64,000 nucleotides of DNA. It comes from Mariniphaga sp963747515. Lineage in GTDB: Bacteria; Bacteroidota; Bacteroidia; Bacteroidales; Prolixibacteraceae. Within the stretch, counting starts at the first letter, position 1, and the number at the start of each line of letters is the position of its first letter. The notes below the pieces were generated by a model. The model did not search any database. It was given only the letters and a program-made list of their open reading frames with translations, and had not been told where the DNA came from. The DNA is taken from contig CAVVFN010000005.1 in NCBI GenBank assembly GCA_963747515.1, positions 248,001 through 312,000 of the forward strand, in the 5' to 3' direction. Below are positions 54,348 to 64,000 of the stretch, piece after piece. A program made the translations under genes and the position numbers.

Positions 54348-55787
54348 TTAACCATCTACACCAAAAACATAATATGCTAATTCTCCACTCGGATAAATCC
54401 CTTCAACTAAAATACCTCCCTTTGCATTCCCAATTTCTCTTTTTAAATCATTTACCTCAAAAATAGGCTTTTTGTTCACATGTGTTATTATAAACCCTTT
54501 GCTCAAGCCAGCATCTTTAAGCTTTCCAGACTCAAGTTTTGAAATTTTAATCCCATTTCCAATTCTCAGATTTTGTTTATCTTCGCTGCTAACCGATTCA
54601 AAACTTGCGCCTAAAACTATTGCATTATCCCGAACAATTTGGGTATCTCCGTGTCTATTACGCAAGGTAACGTTAAAAAGTTTCTTATCCCCATTTCTTT
54701 TAACAATAATTTCTATATTATCACCCGGCCTAAACTGACTAACTTTTTCCTGTAATTCTGATGACGAATTCACACTTTCACCAGCTACACTAATTATCAC
54801 ATCACCTTCCTTGATACCTGCATCTCTGGCTGCTCCATTTTCGGTAACTGCTGCCACATAAACTCCTTCCAGGTTTTTAATTCCATTCTTTTCTGCCAGG
54901 CTGGCATCTATATTTTGAATATTTACTCCAAGTAATGCCCGTTGCACCATACCATACTCTTTTAAATCCTGTACAACTTTTCTGACAATAGACACCGGTA
55001 CTGCAAATGAATATCCTGAAAAAGATCCTGTGCGTGATGCAATCGCTGTATTGATTCCCACAAGGTTACCCTGCTGATTTACCAATGCACCTCCACTATT
55101 ACCAGGATTAACGGCAGCATCAGTTTGAATGAAAGATTCAATTGAATAATCATCAGAATTAATCCCCAGAGGTCGAGCCCTAGCACTAACAATACCTGCA
55201 GTGACTGTAGAATTCAGATTAAAAGGATTACCAACCGCCAATACCCATTCTCCTAGTTTTAATTCATCCGAATCCCCATAAGTAAGATATGGCAGATTAT
55301 CACCATCGATTTTCAATAATGCAAGATCAGTTGAAGGGTCTGCTCCAATAAGTTTTGCTGTATATTCTTTTTTGTTATTAAGAATAACTTTTATATTCTC
55401 AGCATTTTCAATTACATGGTTATTGGTCACAATAAATCCGTCTTCCGATAAAATAACTCCGGAACCAAATCCGGTTTCTATTTGGGGTTGTTGCTGACGT
55501 AACCCGAAAAATTCATCAAAAAATGGATTTCCACTTGTCCAGCCTCCACCTCTTACCGACTGAGTGGCAATGTGAACTACAGCATGTACTGAGTTTTCGG
55601 CAGCAAAAGTTAAATCCGGCAACTGCTGCTGACTGTTAGCCGGTAGATTTACAAAACTTACCGGTCGTTGTTCAGATAGTATAAATTCCTGCGGTTTAGC
55701 AAAAAATGAACTGTAAATCCATACTGCAATAAAAGCACTGGCTAGAACCAGTAAAAATGTCAGAGTATACTTCTTTGCATTTTCCAT
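54348..55787 (-). CDS. degP: DegP/HtrA-type serine protease with two PDZ domains
   Basis: A 479-residue periplasmic protease-chaperone with one N-terminal membrane anchor (TFLLVLASAFIAVWIYSSFF). The catalytic triad is H124 (TNNHVIEN), D154 (STDLALLKI) and S231 (VNPGNSGGAL). Two PDZ domains follow (residues 280-375 and 385-475), the first with GVYVAAVTENGAARDAGIKEGDVIISV. It degrades or refolds damaged envelope proteins. A single gene by spacing. Confidence 0.93.
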   Translation of the reverse strand: MENAKKYTLTFLLVLASAFIAVWIYSSFFAKPQEFILSEQRPVSFVNLPANSQQQLPDLTFAAENSVHAVVHIATQSVRGGGWTSGNPFFDEFFGLRQQQPQIETGFGSGVILSEDGFIVTNNHVIENAENIKVILNNKKEYTAKLIGADPSTDLALLKIDGDNLPYLTYGDSDELKLGEWVLAVGNPFNLNSTVTAGIVSARARPLGINSDDYSIESFIQTDAAVNPGNSGGALVNQQGNLVGINTAIASRTGSFSGYSFAVPVSIVRKVVQDLKEYGMVQRALLGVNIQNIDASLAEKNGIKNLEGVYVAAVTENGAARDAGIKEGDVIISVAGESVNSSSELQEKVSQFRPGDNIEIIVKRNGDKKLFNVTLRNRHGDTQIVRDNAIVLGASFESVSSEDKQNLRIGNGIKISKLESGKLKDAGLSKGFIITHVNKKPIFEVNDLKREIGNAKGGILVEGIYPSGELAYYVFGVDG

Positions 55788-55972
55788 AATCTAGATTTTT
55801 TATTTACTGATAATTTAACTTTAACATATCAACTTCTGCTCAAATAATCTGCCAATGCTCATCAAATTCATTTAAAATATTTTGATTTCATGAAATTTAA
55901 CAATGCATGCGCCGATTTGTTAAAATCCGTAATAATAAACAGGCAAAATGTCAGTAAATAGAAACTCGAAAT

Positions 55973-56554
55973 TTACTTAAACGGTACAATAAACCACTTT
56001 GAGTCCAGTTCTACCGGTTCGTAGTGTAATATATAATCCAGGGCTTTATTCGAATTATTGGCAGAAAAGTATAAGGCACGGTAAATTTCTTTTGCGAAAT
56101 TTTGCTCAAAAGAAACTTCAAACTGTTTAAACAGATATTTAAAAAAATTATTCGTATTTATGAATACAATTGGCTTCCTGTGGTAATTTAACTGGCGCAA
56201 TGTTAAAACTTCCAAAACTTCCTCCATTGTTCCAAAACCTCCTGGCAATGCTATAAAAGCATCCGCCATTTCACGCATTTTTGCTTTTCTTTCCTGCATG
56301 TCGCGAGTAGTAATCAGTACATGCAATTTTTTTGAAGCAAGTGACCGATCAGCAAATCTTTCCGGTATAATTCCTAAGGTTTTTGCTCCATACTCAGAAG
56401 CTGCAACTGTGACCGTTTCCATTAGACCAACATTTGCTCCTCCGTTTATAAGATTATGGCCTTTTTCCCCTATTAACTGTCCCAATTTTTTAGCTTCTTC
56501 AAAATAGATTTCAGGAATGGCATTACTTGAAGAAGAAAAAACACAAATATTCAT
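55973..56554 (-). CDS. LOG-family (TIGR00730) protein
   Basis: A 193-residue Rossmann-fold protein with PGGFGTMEEVLEV, the PGGxGTxxE motif of the LOG family. In plants LOG enzymes release active cytokinin from nucleotides, and bacterial members are nucleoside-5'-monophosphate phosphoribohydrolases. It probably cleaves AMP-like nucleotides. It lies 33 bases after gyrB and may be co-transcribed. Confidence 0.88.
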   Translation of the reverse strand: MNICVFSSSSNAIPEIYFEEAKKLGQLIGEKGHNLINGGANVGLMETVTVAASEYGAKTLGIIPERFADRSLASKKLHVLITTRDMQERKAKMREMADAFIALPGGFGTMEEVLEVLTLRQLNYHRKPIVFINTNNFFKYLFKQFEVSFEQNFAKEIYRALYFSANNSNKALDYILHYEPVELDSKWFIVPFK

Positions 56555-56587
56555 CTATTCCTTTTGCTTTCTGTCAGTTGCAAAACC

Positions 56588-58555
56588 TTACGCGTCGATA
56601 TTAGCATAAGTAGCATGATCTTCTATAAACTTTCGGCGAGGGGGTACATCATCTCCCATTAACATTGAAAAGATATGATCTGCTTCAGCAGCATTTTCAA
56701 TTGTTACCTGCTGTAATGTACGATTTTCAGGATTCATGGTAGTTTCCCATAACTGTTCGGCATTCATTTCTCCCAAACCTTTATATCGCTGCTGGTGAAT
56801 ATTGCTTTCAATGCCTTCTGCCCATTCATTAATGACCTGGCGACGTTGCAGTTCTGTCCAAGCATACGTTTCTTTTTTTCCTTTTTTTAGCAGGTAAAGC
56901 GGAGGTGTGGCAATATAAAGGTAACCTGCTTTAATCAAATCCTGCATATACCTGAAGAAAAATGTCATGATTAATGTAGCAATGTGGCTTCCATCCACAT
57001 CGGCATCTGTCATTATAATTACCTTATGATACCTCAGTTTCTCCATATTTAATGCTTTGGAATCCTCTTCTGTACCTATAGTTACTCCAAGCGCAGTAAA
57101 AATATTTTTTATTTCTTCATTTTCGAAAATTTTATGTTGCATTGCCTTTTCCACATTTAAAATCTTACCCCTGAGCGGGAGAATAGCCTGGAATCGCCTG
57201 TCACGGCCTTGTTTGGCAGTACCGCCTGCAGAATCACCCTCAACAAGAAAAACTTCAGTAAGGGAAGGGTCCTTTTCAGAACAGTCACTTAATTTTCCGG
57301 GTAATCCACCCCCCGATAGCGCGTTTTTTCGCTGTACCATTTCTCTTGCCTTCCTGGCAGCATGCCGGGCCTGAGCAGCCAAAACAACTTTGTTTACGAT
57401 GATTTTGGCTGAACGCGGATTTTCTTCAAGATAATGCGCAAGGGCTTCACTTACTGCTTGATCTACTGCTAAACTTACTTCAGAATTCCCCAGTTTGGTC
57501 TTTGTCTGGCCTTCAAATTGCGGTTCAGCAACCTTAACTGAAATTACAGTTGTCAATCCTTCCCGAAAATCATCGCCGCTAATATCAAATTTTAATTTTG
57601 AAAGCATCCCCGATTGTTCCGCATAATTTTTTAAGGTACGGGTAAGCCCACGACGAAATCCTGTTAAATGTGTCCCTCCTTCAATGGTATTGATGTTGTT
57701 TACATAGGAATGAATATTTTCAGAAAAAGTAGTATTGTATTGCATGGCAATCTCAACCGGTATATCATTTTTTTCGGTAACAATATGAATAATATCCGGA
57801 GTTAGTTTCACTCTGGTATCGTCAAGGTAATCAACAAATTCTTTCAATCCATCATTAGAGAAAAACCTTTCAGAGCGAAAATTACCATCTTCACCAACAG
57901 TTCGCTGATCAATGATAGAAAGGGTAATTCCTGCATTCAAAAAAGCCAGCTCACGAAGTCGGGCAGCCAATATTTCATATTTATAAATAGTGGTCTGAAA
58001 AATAGTATCATCGGGTTTAAAGGTTATTATTGTTCCGGTAACTTTTGTCTCACCAACAACTTCAACAGCTCCTTTGGGTTTACCTATAGAATATTCCTGT
58101 GCCCAAACTTTTCCTTCCCGATGAACCTCGGCTCTCAAATAAGAAGAAAGGGCATTTACACAGGATACACCAACTCCATGCAAGCCACCTGAAACCTTAT
58201 ATGAATCTTTATCAAACTTCCCTCCTGCATGAAGCACGGTCATCACAACTTCAAGTGCAGATTTATTTTCCTTTGTATGAAGTTCTGTAGGAATCCCTCG
58301 TCCATCATCCTTAACTGAAACGGAATTATCCTTATGGACGATAACCTCTATATTGCTGCAATAACCTGCAAGCGCCTCATCTATCGAATTATCTATAACT
58401 TCATAAACCAAATGGTGTAACCCTTTATCATTTGTATCCCCAATATACATTGAAGGTCTTTTCCTTACGGCTTCCAGACCCTCCAACACCTGAATGCTTG
58501 ATGCCGAATAATTTCCATTCCCTCCTAAATCCACTTTTTTCTCTATATCGCTCAT
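56588..58555 (-). CDS. gyrB: DNA gyrase subunit B
   Basis: A 655-residue ATPase subunit of gyrase. GHKL motifs are YIGDTNDKGLHHLVYEVIDNSIDEALAGYC, DDGRGIPTE and GGLHGVGVSCVNALS; the TOPRIM domain begins LVEGDSAGGTAKQGRDRRFQAILPLRGKILNVEKA and has DADVDGSHI. The C-terminal PPLYLL, QRYKGLGEMNAEQLWETTM and DHIFSMLMGD blocks confirm GyrB rather than ParE. A perfect -7 box (58701-58708, minus) lies about 145 bases upstream. Confidence 0.96.
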   Translation of the reverse strand: MSDIEKKVDLGGNGNYSASSIQVLEGLEAVRKRPSMYIGDTNDKGLHHLVYEVIDNSIDEALAGYCSNIEVIVHKDNSVSVKDDGRGIPTELHTKENKSALEVVMTVLHAGGKFDKDSYKVSGGLHGVGVSCVNALSSYLRAEVHREGKVWAQEYSIGKPKGAVEVVGETKVTGTIITFKPDDTIFQTTIYKYEILAARLRELAFLNAGITLSIIDQRTVGEDGNFRSERFFSNDGLKEFVDYLDDTRVKLTPDIIHIVTEKNDIPVEIAMQYNTTFSENIHSYVNNINTIEGGTHLTGFRRGLTRTLKNYAEQSGMLSKLKFDISGDDFREGLTTVISVKVAEPQFEGQTKTKLGNSEVSLAVDQAVSEALAHYLEENPRSAKIIVNKVVLAAQARHAARKAREMVQRKNALSGGGLPGKLSDCSEKDPSLTEVFLVEGDSAGGTAKQGRDRRFQAILPLRGKILNVEKAMQHKIFENEEIKNIFTALGVTIGTEEDSKALNMEKLRYHKVIIMTDADVDGSHIATLIMTFFFRYMQDLIKAGYLYIATPPLYLLKKGKKETYAWTELQRRQVINEWAEGIESNIHQQRYKGLGEMNAEQLWETTMNPENRTLQQVTIENAAEADHIFSMLMGDDVPPRRKFIEDHATYANIDA

Positions 58556-58700
58556 CTTAATTATTTATTTTTCTTTCTTTTAGTCGAAATGTTTCAATTA
58601 ATCTTGTGCTTTTTTGTAAAAAAAGCCCATTCTAAACCTTGTTAATTATCTAATTCATAGAAAATTACAACTATAATAACATTGCCTTGGAAATGTCGTG

Positions 58701-58708
58701 CAAATATA
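58701..58708 (-). promoter_or_regulatory. Bacteroidota -7 box of gyrB
   Basis: The minus strand reads TATATTTG, a full TAnnTTTG match, with a leader of about 140 bases before the gyrB ATG. The rest of the 299-base gap to the next gene (58556-58854) is AT-rich and shows no ORF. Confidence 0.55.
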
Positions 58709-58854
58709 ACAAAAATAACCGAAGAACCGGAAGCCTAAATAGGTTTTTGAAGTCATTTTTTTAACAAGTTATAAACTTGAAAATGAGCAATAAGCACATC
58801 TGAAAACATTAATTTAATAAGTAAATTTCACTTAGTAATTTTTTCTTTCATAAA

Positions 58855-60669
58855 CTAAAAAGAATAGCTTAATCCTCCCATTATGTTAAAACTTTGAACA
58901 GGATATCCTAACCAGCGCTGATACTGCTGAAATCCAAAATTATTAAGTTGGGCAAAAACCGAAAACTTGTTGGTAATTTTATAATTTGCATTTAAATTCA
59001 AATCAAAAATAGTGGAAAGATTATACGACTCCTTCTGCAAGTCTTCAAGTACCAGCAACTCACTGTGAGGCAATGGCCTTGGATCGGTTCCGGGAACTCC
59101 TAAAATAAGACCAGTGCGTTTTCCGGTAAAAAACAAATCGGTGGTAAGATTGAGCTGATCGGAAACTTTATATCCAAAAGAAAACTTTGCATCCCATGAA
59201 GGCAGATTCCACGGTTCTTCCATTGTTTCCATTTTATATACATAGTAATTTCCTGAAATCAACATGTCTACTTTCTCGTATGCTACATGAAATAATTCCA
59301 GATTAAACTTTAACCGGTTAAAATTATCGTAAAACACATCGAAATCATTATCCACAATAGTAACTTCCTGATTTTCCGGACTTGTATACCTGAATAAGTA
59401 ATACAAAGGGTTATCCCTCATTACCGCAAAATCAACAGATATTTTAAAATTCGTTTTTGCTGCAAGTTTACCATCAAATCCACCATAAAACCGGAATCGT
59501 TCAAAAGAATTTTTGACAATGTGCTGCGGATCAACAAACGGATTTTCATAGGCAATCTTTGAATAGTAATTATGTATGAAATTTCCTGTCAAACCGGCAT
59601 AAATATTAATTAATTCTTTTACCGGAACAAAATTAACCTTTATAACCGGCGCCAGTTTTGCAACCAGATCAACGCTGCTGTTGAAGATGAGCCATGATTT
59701 TAATCCAAACTGGATGTTTGCAACATCTCCACCCATCAAATAAGAGGGTTGTAAAGTAAAAACAGTTTGCCTGTTTAATCCGCTGTCAAGTTGATTCCTG
59801 CCAAAAGAAAGCATGTATTTCTCAGCAATCTCACTGGCATTTACAAAAGTGATTCCAGCAGTAAGGAAACCGGTTCCCTCGTAGGTCGGCTTTTTAATAT
59901 CAGCGATAAAATGGCCAAAATGTTCGCGTTGACCTGTTTTGGTGCCAAAATAATGGTACAGGAAATCAAAATCGAAGGTAAAATCGTTGTTACGTGCAGC
60001 TACTGTTTCAAGATTAATATTAAAACTGCCCTTTGTAAAAGCTTGACTTGTTCCCTGGTAATTTAATTCCTGCCCTGGTTCTTTTAAATCTTCAGGAATT
60101 GGCTCAACAGGATAGCCATAATATTTGAACCCATCGTGATTAAAGCCAAGATTGATTGATAAAACAGAATTCCGGTACAAATGCTTAAGAAACATTTCTC
60201 CTTCATTATTAGAATAGGGTGCACGAACGCGGTCGCCCCCTTCAAGAGTTAATTTACTATGTGAGGAAAGATGTTTGCCATGTATTCCAAAGAGGGTATT
60301 TTTAATGTTTTGGCTGTTGAAAAACAATTCTGCGTAGGGCCTGTTATAACTTCCCACACCAGCCCTGACAAGGCCATATCCTGTATCTTCTTTAGATTCC
60401 GAGACAAAAGTAGCTGCCTTTAATGTATTAACTGAGAAGGTATTATATATTGGCTGACTAAATATACTGTAATTAAAGGTGGGTTTCTCAGGTGTTGAAT
60501 CTTCAATTTCAGGCATGCTGCTAATTTTATTTGCATCCGATATGGTAGGCCTAAACGATTTAATTACCTCAACTTCCCGCGTCAGCGATGTATCGCGCTG
60601 GGCAAAAAGAGTACCCGACATGCCTGTTAACACACAAAAAAATAGTAGCCTGATTGTTTTCACGTACAT
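58855..60669 (-). CDS. Outer-membrane beta-barrel protein, TonB-receptor-like
   Basis: A 604-residue exported protein with signal peptide (MYVKTIRLLFFCVLTGMSGTLFAQ). A short N-terminal segment REVEVIKSFRPTISDANK resembles the TonB-box/plug start, then about 25 antiparallel strands follow, ending in GGLSYSF with terminal Phe. A full plug domain is not visible, so it is smaller than a classical TonB-dependent receptor. It lies 11 bases after the large TPR gene, so the two are probably co-transcribed and may act together in the envelope. Confidence 0.8.
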   Translation of the reverse strand: MYVKTIRLLFFCVLTGMSGTLFAQRDTSLTREVEVIKSFRPTISDANKISSMPEIEDSTPEKPTFNYSIFSQPIYNTFSVNTLKAATFVSESKEDTGYGLVRAGVGSYNRPYAELFFNSQNIKNTLFGIHGKHLSSHSKLTLEGGDRVRAPYSNNEGEMFLKHLYRNSVLSINLGFNHDGFKYYGYPVEPIPEDLKEPGQELNYQGTSQAFTKGSFNINLETVAARNNDFTFDFDFLYHYFGTKTGQREHFGHFIADIKKPTYEGTGFLTAGITFVNASEIAEKYMLSFGRNQLDSGLNRQTVFTLQPSYLMGGDVANIQFGLKSWLIFNSSVDLVAKLAPVIKVNFVPVKELINIYAGLTGNFIHNYYSKIAYENPFVDPQHIVKNSFERFRFYGGFDGKLAAKTNFKISVDFAVMRDNPLYYLFRYTSPENQEVTIVDNDFDVFYDNFNRLKFNLELFHVAYEKVDMLISGNYYVYKMETMEEPWNLPSWDAKFSFGYKVSDQLNLTTDLFFTGKRTGLILGVPGTDPRPLPHSELLVLEDLQKESYNLSTIFDLNLNANYKITNKFSVFAQLNNFGFQQYQRWLGYPVQSFNIMGGLSYSF

Positions 60670-60680
60670 ATTGTTACTTA

Positions 60681-63600
60681 TTAGTTTTCTTTGATTTTTA
60701 ATTGAAAGGAACTGTCTCTGGCATTTTGCTGATCGATGTTTTCTTTTGCTTCAATGGCTGCCAGTTTTTTTGATGCCTCTTCTTTTACCCCATCATTTTC
60801 AGCAGCGTAATTATCTACCACACTTTTTAATGTATGCTTGGCCTGGAAGACATCTCCCCGGTCGGAATAGATATCGGCAAGAAGAAGAAAAGCTTTACCC
60901 AGCCAAAACTGAAAAGGAGTACCCTTGGAAATAAATTCCATGATTTCATCTTCGGCCTGTTTTTTTTGGTTCTTCCTGTAGTAAATTTCAGAAACCAGGA
61001 ATTTTGCCTCAGCACCTTTTTCCAGTTTTGTATCCTCTGCCACTTTAACCAAAGGCTCCAGGGCAGCATCCAGATTACCTGTAACGTAATTTGATTTTCC
61101 AATAATGTAAGAAGCTTCTCTTTTCCAAACTTCATTCGCCACTTCAGAATTTAAAACCTTCCCGGCAGCCTGAATTGCAGCCTGATAGTTCTTCATCTCA
61201 AAATTTGTCCGCATCTGACCTGTATATGCCTTCAGCTGATTCCATTTGCTCCCGGCAACTTTCTCCAATCTGACAAACAAGTCGAGAGCCTCTTCATAAT
61301 TTCCGGCGTTGAACTTCAACTCAGAAGCCCTGGATAATGCCTGTTCACTAAATACATTAACGGGTTGTTTGGAAACATAGGTATAATGGGTATTTGCTTT
61401 TGCATATTCCTCTTCCTTATATAGAAGTTCAGCAAGATAGAAATGGGCATTTACGGCAAAACTGCCGTTCGGAAATTGCTGCAGATATCGCTCCAACTGA
61501 GCAACAGCCTGTTCATCACCCGACATATAAAGTCTCTCAGCAGCAGCATAGGTGAGCGAATCCTGTTCCGACACCGTTACATTCACACCACCACCTAATT
61601 TACGGGTGTATGCAACATAGGCATCTACATTATTCATTTCCACATAGCTGTTTCGTATACCCAGCAATGCTGCCTGAGCTTCAGGAGTGCCCGGAAAATT
61701 CTCTGCAACCTGTTTGTAATGGGATAAAGCCTGCTTATAATTTCCGCTGTTGAATTGCATTAAACCCATCTGCAGCAGAGCCCTGGGATAATAAGTGCTT
61801 TGGGGGTATTCAGAAACAATCCTGTTATAATTTTGAATGGCATTATCTGTTTGCCCCAATCTTTCATATGCTCTGCCAAGTTCATATAAGGCATCGTCAA
61901 CATATTCTGAATCCGGAAAACCTTCCTGTAAACGTTGTAACGAATTAATTTTTCCAGTTTGGTTATGCAGAAGTCCCTGGCAGAATGCAATCTGATAAAG
62001 AGAATAATCTTCATTAAAAATTTTCATATCGAATGCCTTCTGGTAATTCTCCATCGCCTGGGTATATTCTGTATTCAAAAAATAATAATCACCAAGCCTG
62101 TTGTAAGAATCTGCGACACGTTCACTCCGCTGGTCCTTTTGGGCACTTATGAAATTACGGAAATGAGCAGCTGCCTGATCGTAATTCTCAAGCTTATACC
62201 AGGCATATGCCAGGTTGTATTCAGCCTCTCTGTATTCGGGAAGGGAAAAAGCACCAGCTGTTTTCAAAAACAGGGTATAGGTTTCGGCTGAATTCCGATA
62301 ATCACCCAACCGGTATAATGCCTCAGCTTTCCAATACAAGGCTCTTGCATTCAGCTCACTACTGTAACTGCTATGTTTTAGTGACAAATTAAAATTATCA
62401 ACAGCCTGACTGTATGCCAGGTTATTAAATAATTCCAGCCCGTTGTAGAAAGTAACCCGTTGGTATGCTCTTAAAATATCAGGAGTCTTATTTTCTATTT
62501 TCTCGATTGAATTAATGGCTTCGCCATAATTGCGGGTTACCATAAAAACCTCGGTTAAATATTTATAAGCTTCCGAATTACGCTGCGAATTCGGATAGAG
62601 CGTTATATACCTGTCAAATGCTTTTATGGTCTCATTGAATGGCGAATACGATAGCTCATAAGTCAGTTTGGCATAACTGAACAAAGCATCTTCTTTTATT
62701 TTTTCATTAAAATCAAACTCAGATGCAGCCTCAAATGCAACCCGGGCTTTCTCCTTATCGCCTGCTTTTATGTAACTGTCAGCCAAATGATAATAGGCAT
62801 TCTGAGCCATTTCATCCCTGCCTCTTGAAGCATTTTCAAACAACGGTATCGCTTTTTCATATTGTTCGTTGGTATAATAGCTGTAGCCTAACAGGTAATT
62901 ATCCTCTCTTGTTTTTGGCCCGGAAGTTTCGTAGTAGGCTTCAAGATAAGGTATTGCTTTCTTATATTCCCTGAGATGAAAATAAGAATCTCCAATAATT
63001 TTCGACAATTCACTTTTATGCTCAGGCTCCACATCATCAATAATGGAAGTGGTATAATTAACCACTTCGTTATATCGTTGTTGCTTATAATAAATATGAC
63101 TCACATAAAGGGGAATAACCCTTGAGTAAGAGGGATCATTTTCAAGTTTTGAAAATCCTTCAAGTGCCGATTGATAATTTTCCTGCAAATACATTATATG
63201 AGCCCAATAATAAGTGGCAGGGCGGCTGTACAGATTGTTTTCATCCTTAATTTCCTGAAACTCGCTCAACGCCTTAAGTGTATCGTCCTGCATCAGGTGA
63301 GAATAACCGGTCTGATACCTTAATTTAATGAATTCATTTTTATTTAATGAAGATCGATCAACATCACTGTAGTTTCGTATTACTGCCGCATAATGTCTTT
63401 TATCAAAATGATATCCTGCCAAATCAAACAGTGCCCTGTTTATATAAGGACTATCGGGATATTTTTCAATAAAAGTTTCCAAAAACCTGCTGCCTGAATT
63501 GTGTCCTGCCTTTAGTGCTGAAGCAGCCTTAAAATATAAAGCTTCCGAATAAAGCTCTGATTTCTGATCTACCTGCAATTGCACCTTTTCAAACTGCCGG

Positions 63601-63752
63601 TAGGCTGCATTATATTTTTCCTGCCGGTACAACTCCCTTGCAAGCTGCAGATCTTCCTCAACTGTAAGGTAAACAGCTGTTTCCTGCGCAAAAACTGACG
63701 GGGAGAAAATAAAATATACAGAAAAAATAACTAAATAAGGTATTGTCTTCAT
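60681..63752 (-). CDS. Large secreted tetratricopeptide-repeat protein
   Basis: A 1023-residue protein with a signal peptide (MKTIPYLVIFSVYFIFSPSVFAQ) and TPR-like helices from end to end: for example YNAAYRQFEKVQ, YAAVIRNYSDVDRS, YQSALEGFSKLEND, YEKAIPLFENASRG, YTQAMENYQKAFDMK, YKQALSHYKQVAENFPGTPEAQAALLGI and YEEALDLFVRLEKV. I count more than twenty repeats. The tail is Lys/Glu/Asp-rich. It should be a periplasmic or outer-membrane scaffold. It precedes an outer-membrane barrel gene by 11 bases in the same transcript. Confidence 0.88.
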   Translation of the reverse strand: MKTIPYLVIFSVYFIFSPSVFAQETAVYLTVEEDLQLARELYRQEKYNAAYRQFEKVQLQVDQKSELYSEALYFKAASALKAGHNSGSRFLETFIEKYPDSPYINRALFDLAGYHFDKRHYAAVIRNYSDVDRSSLNKNEFIKLRYQTGYSHLMQDDTLKALSEFQEIKDENNLYSRPATYYWAHIMYLQENYQSALEGFSKLENDPSYSRVIPLYVSHIYYKQQRYNEVVNYTTSIIDDVEPEHKSELSKIIGDSYFHLREYKKAIPYLEAYYETSGPKTREDNYLLGYSYYTNEQYEKAIPLFENASRGRDEMAQNAYYHLADSYIKAGDKEKARVAFEAASEFDFNEKIKEDALFSYAKLTYELSYSPFNETIKAFDRYITLYPNSQRNSEAYKYLTEVFMVTRNYGEAINSIEKIENKTPDILRAYQRVTFYNGLELFNNLAYSQAVDNFNLSLKHSSYSSELNARALYWKAEALYRLGDYRNSAETYTLFLKTAGAFSLPEYREAEYNLAYAWYKLENYDQAAAHFRNFISAQKDQRSERVADSYNRLGDYYFLNTEYTQAMENYQKAFDMKIFNEDYSLYQIAFCQGLLHNQTGKINSLQRLQEGFPDSEYVDDALYELGRAYERLGQTDNAIQNYNRIVSEYPQSTYYPRALLQMGLMQFNSGNYKQALSHYKQVAENFPGTPEAQAALLGIRNSYVEMNNVDAYVAYTRKLGGGVNVTVSEQDSLTYAAAERLYMSGDEQAVAQLERYLQQFPNGSFAVNAHFYLAELLYKEEEYAKANTHYTYVSKQPVNVFSEQALSRASELKFNAGNYEEALDLFVRLEKVAGSKWNQLKAYTGQMRTNFEMKNYQAAIQAAGKVLNSEVANEVWKREASYIIGKSNYVTGNLDAALEPLVKVAEDTKLEKGAEAKFLVSEIYYRKNQKKQAEDEIMEFISKGTPFQFWLGKAFLLLADIYSDRGDVFQAKHTLKSVVDNYAAENDGVKEEASKKLAAIEAKENIDQQNARDSSFQLKIKEN

Positions 63753-64000
63753 GCTTTAGTAGTTTCAAAAAGTTTCATCATTTGGTATCTATTCCGGTTG
63801 GTTCTTTATTTGCAGCAATATTACAAATCCAAAATCATACCATTTTTATTCTTTTGCCTTAATGGCATTCAAATAAATTTGCGAAAACCAATATACCAAA
63901 TTTCTAAATTAGATATAATTGCTATAATTGCCTGATAAAATTCGCTTCATTTCTTAACATGAAACTGTTTATTTCGTTCCTTTATTATATAAACAGAAGA

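Overview
The window looks like the chromosome of an anaerobic or facultative member of the Bacteroidota (Bacteroidales/Marinilabiliales-like); I cannot name a genus. The grounds are AT-rich DNA, very few Shine-Dalgarno sites, promoters with the Bacteroidota TAnnTTTG -7 box, a short 286-residue primary sigma factor, and gene families typical of the phylum (VorB-type oxidoreductase, Lrp pair, M64 peptidase, ISAon1 and IS4 elements). No rRNA, tRNA or CRISPR array was recognised.

Layout. 1-2661 (+): end of an acyl-CoA synthetase, then a glucuronokinase-like GHMP kinase and GalU. 2668-11277 (-): a run of eleven genes joining a ferredoxin-dependent 2-oxoacid oxidoreductase (four subunits), a Crp-type regulator, an aminotransferase, a flavodoxin, prephenate dehydratase, phenylacetate-CoA ligase and two ACT proteins, plausibly an aromatic 2-oxoacid / aryl-CoA module. 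11358-16184: a porin and, divergently, nrfHA (ammonifying nitrite reductase) with a porin gene split by an in-frame TAG. 16388-17917: a PepSY-like membrane protein. 17942-27242: the [FeFe]-hydrogenase maturation locus (hydE, TM1266-type regulator, hydG, aspartase, hydF). It also holds a frameshifted metallopeptidase lipoprotein and two small secreted Cys-bearing proteins, one made of 45-bp repeats. No hydrogenase structural gene is present.

27234-33841: a PHP phosphoesterase, a decayed gene, a small conserved-looking protein, a 105-bp array of 11-bp phased inverted repeats, an MscS channel and pyruvate phosphate dikinase. 34353-37555: a NarL-type two-component pair and a sigma-54 response regulator. 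37932-42928: a flavin reductase-rubredoxin fusion, a CDGSH protein, two beta-propeller proteins, FolE and HldD. 42988-44487: an ECF sigma factor with a membrane partner and a divergent membrane protein; both divergent promoters carry the same GTAACC-N15-CGTCAAAAG signature. 44531-51992: an M64 peptidase, two tandem Lrp regulators, RlmB, an ABC-F ATPase, an ISAon1 remnant, a candidate small RNA and RlmD. 52085-53316 is a complete IS4-family element with a 9-bp target duplication, next to the rpoD terminator. 53380-63752 (-): rpoD, a DegP-like protease, a LOG protein, gyrB, an outer-membrane barrel and a large TPR protein.

Together the genes describe an anaerobic, ferredoxin/flavodoxin-centred metabolism: 2-oxoacid oxidoreductase, H-cluster assembly, PPDK and nitrite ammonification. 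The least explained parts are the small proteins and structured leader in the hydrogenase locus, the 11-bp phased array, and the promoter-hairpin-terminator unit at 50216-50379.
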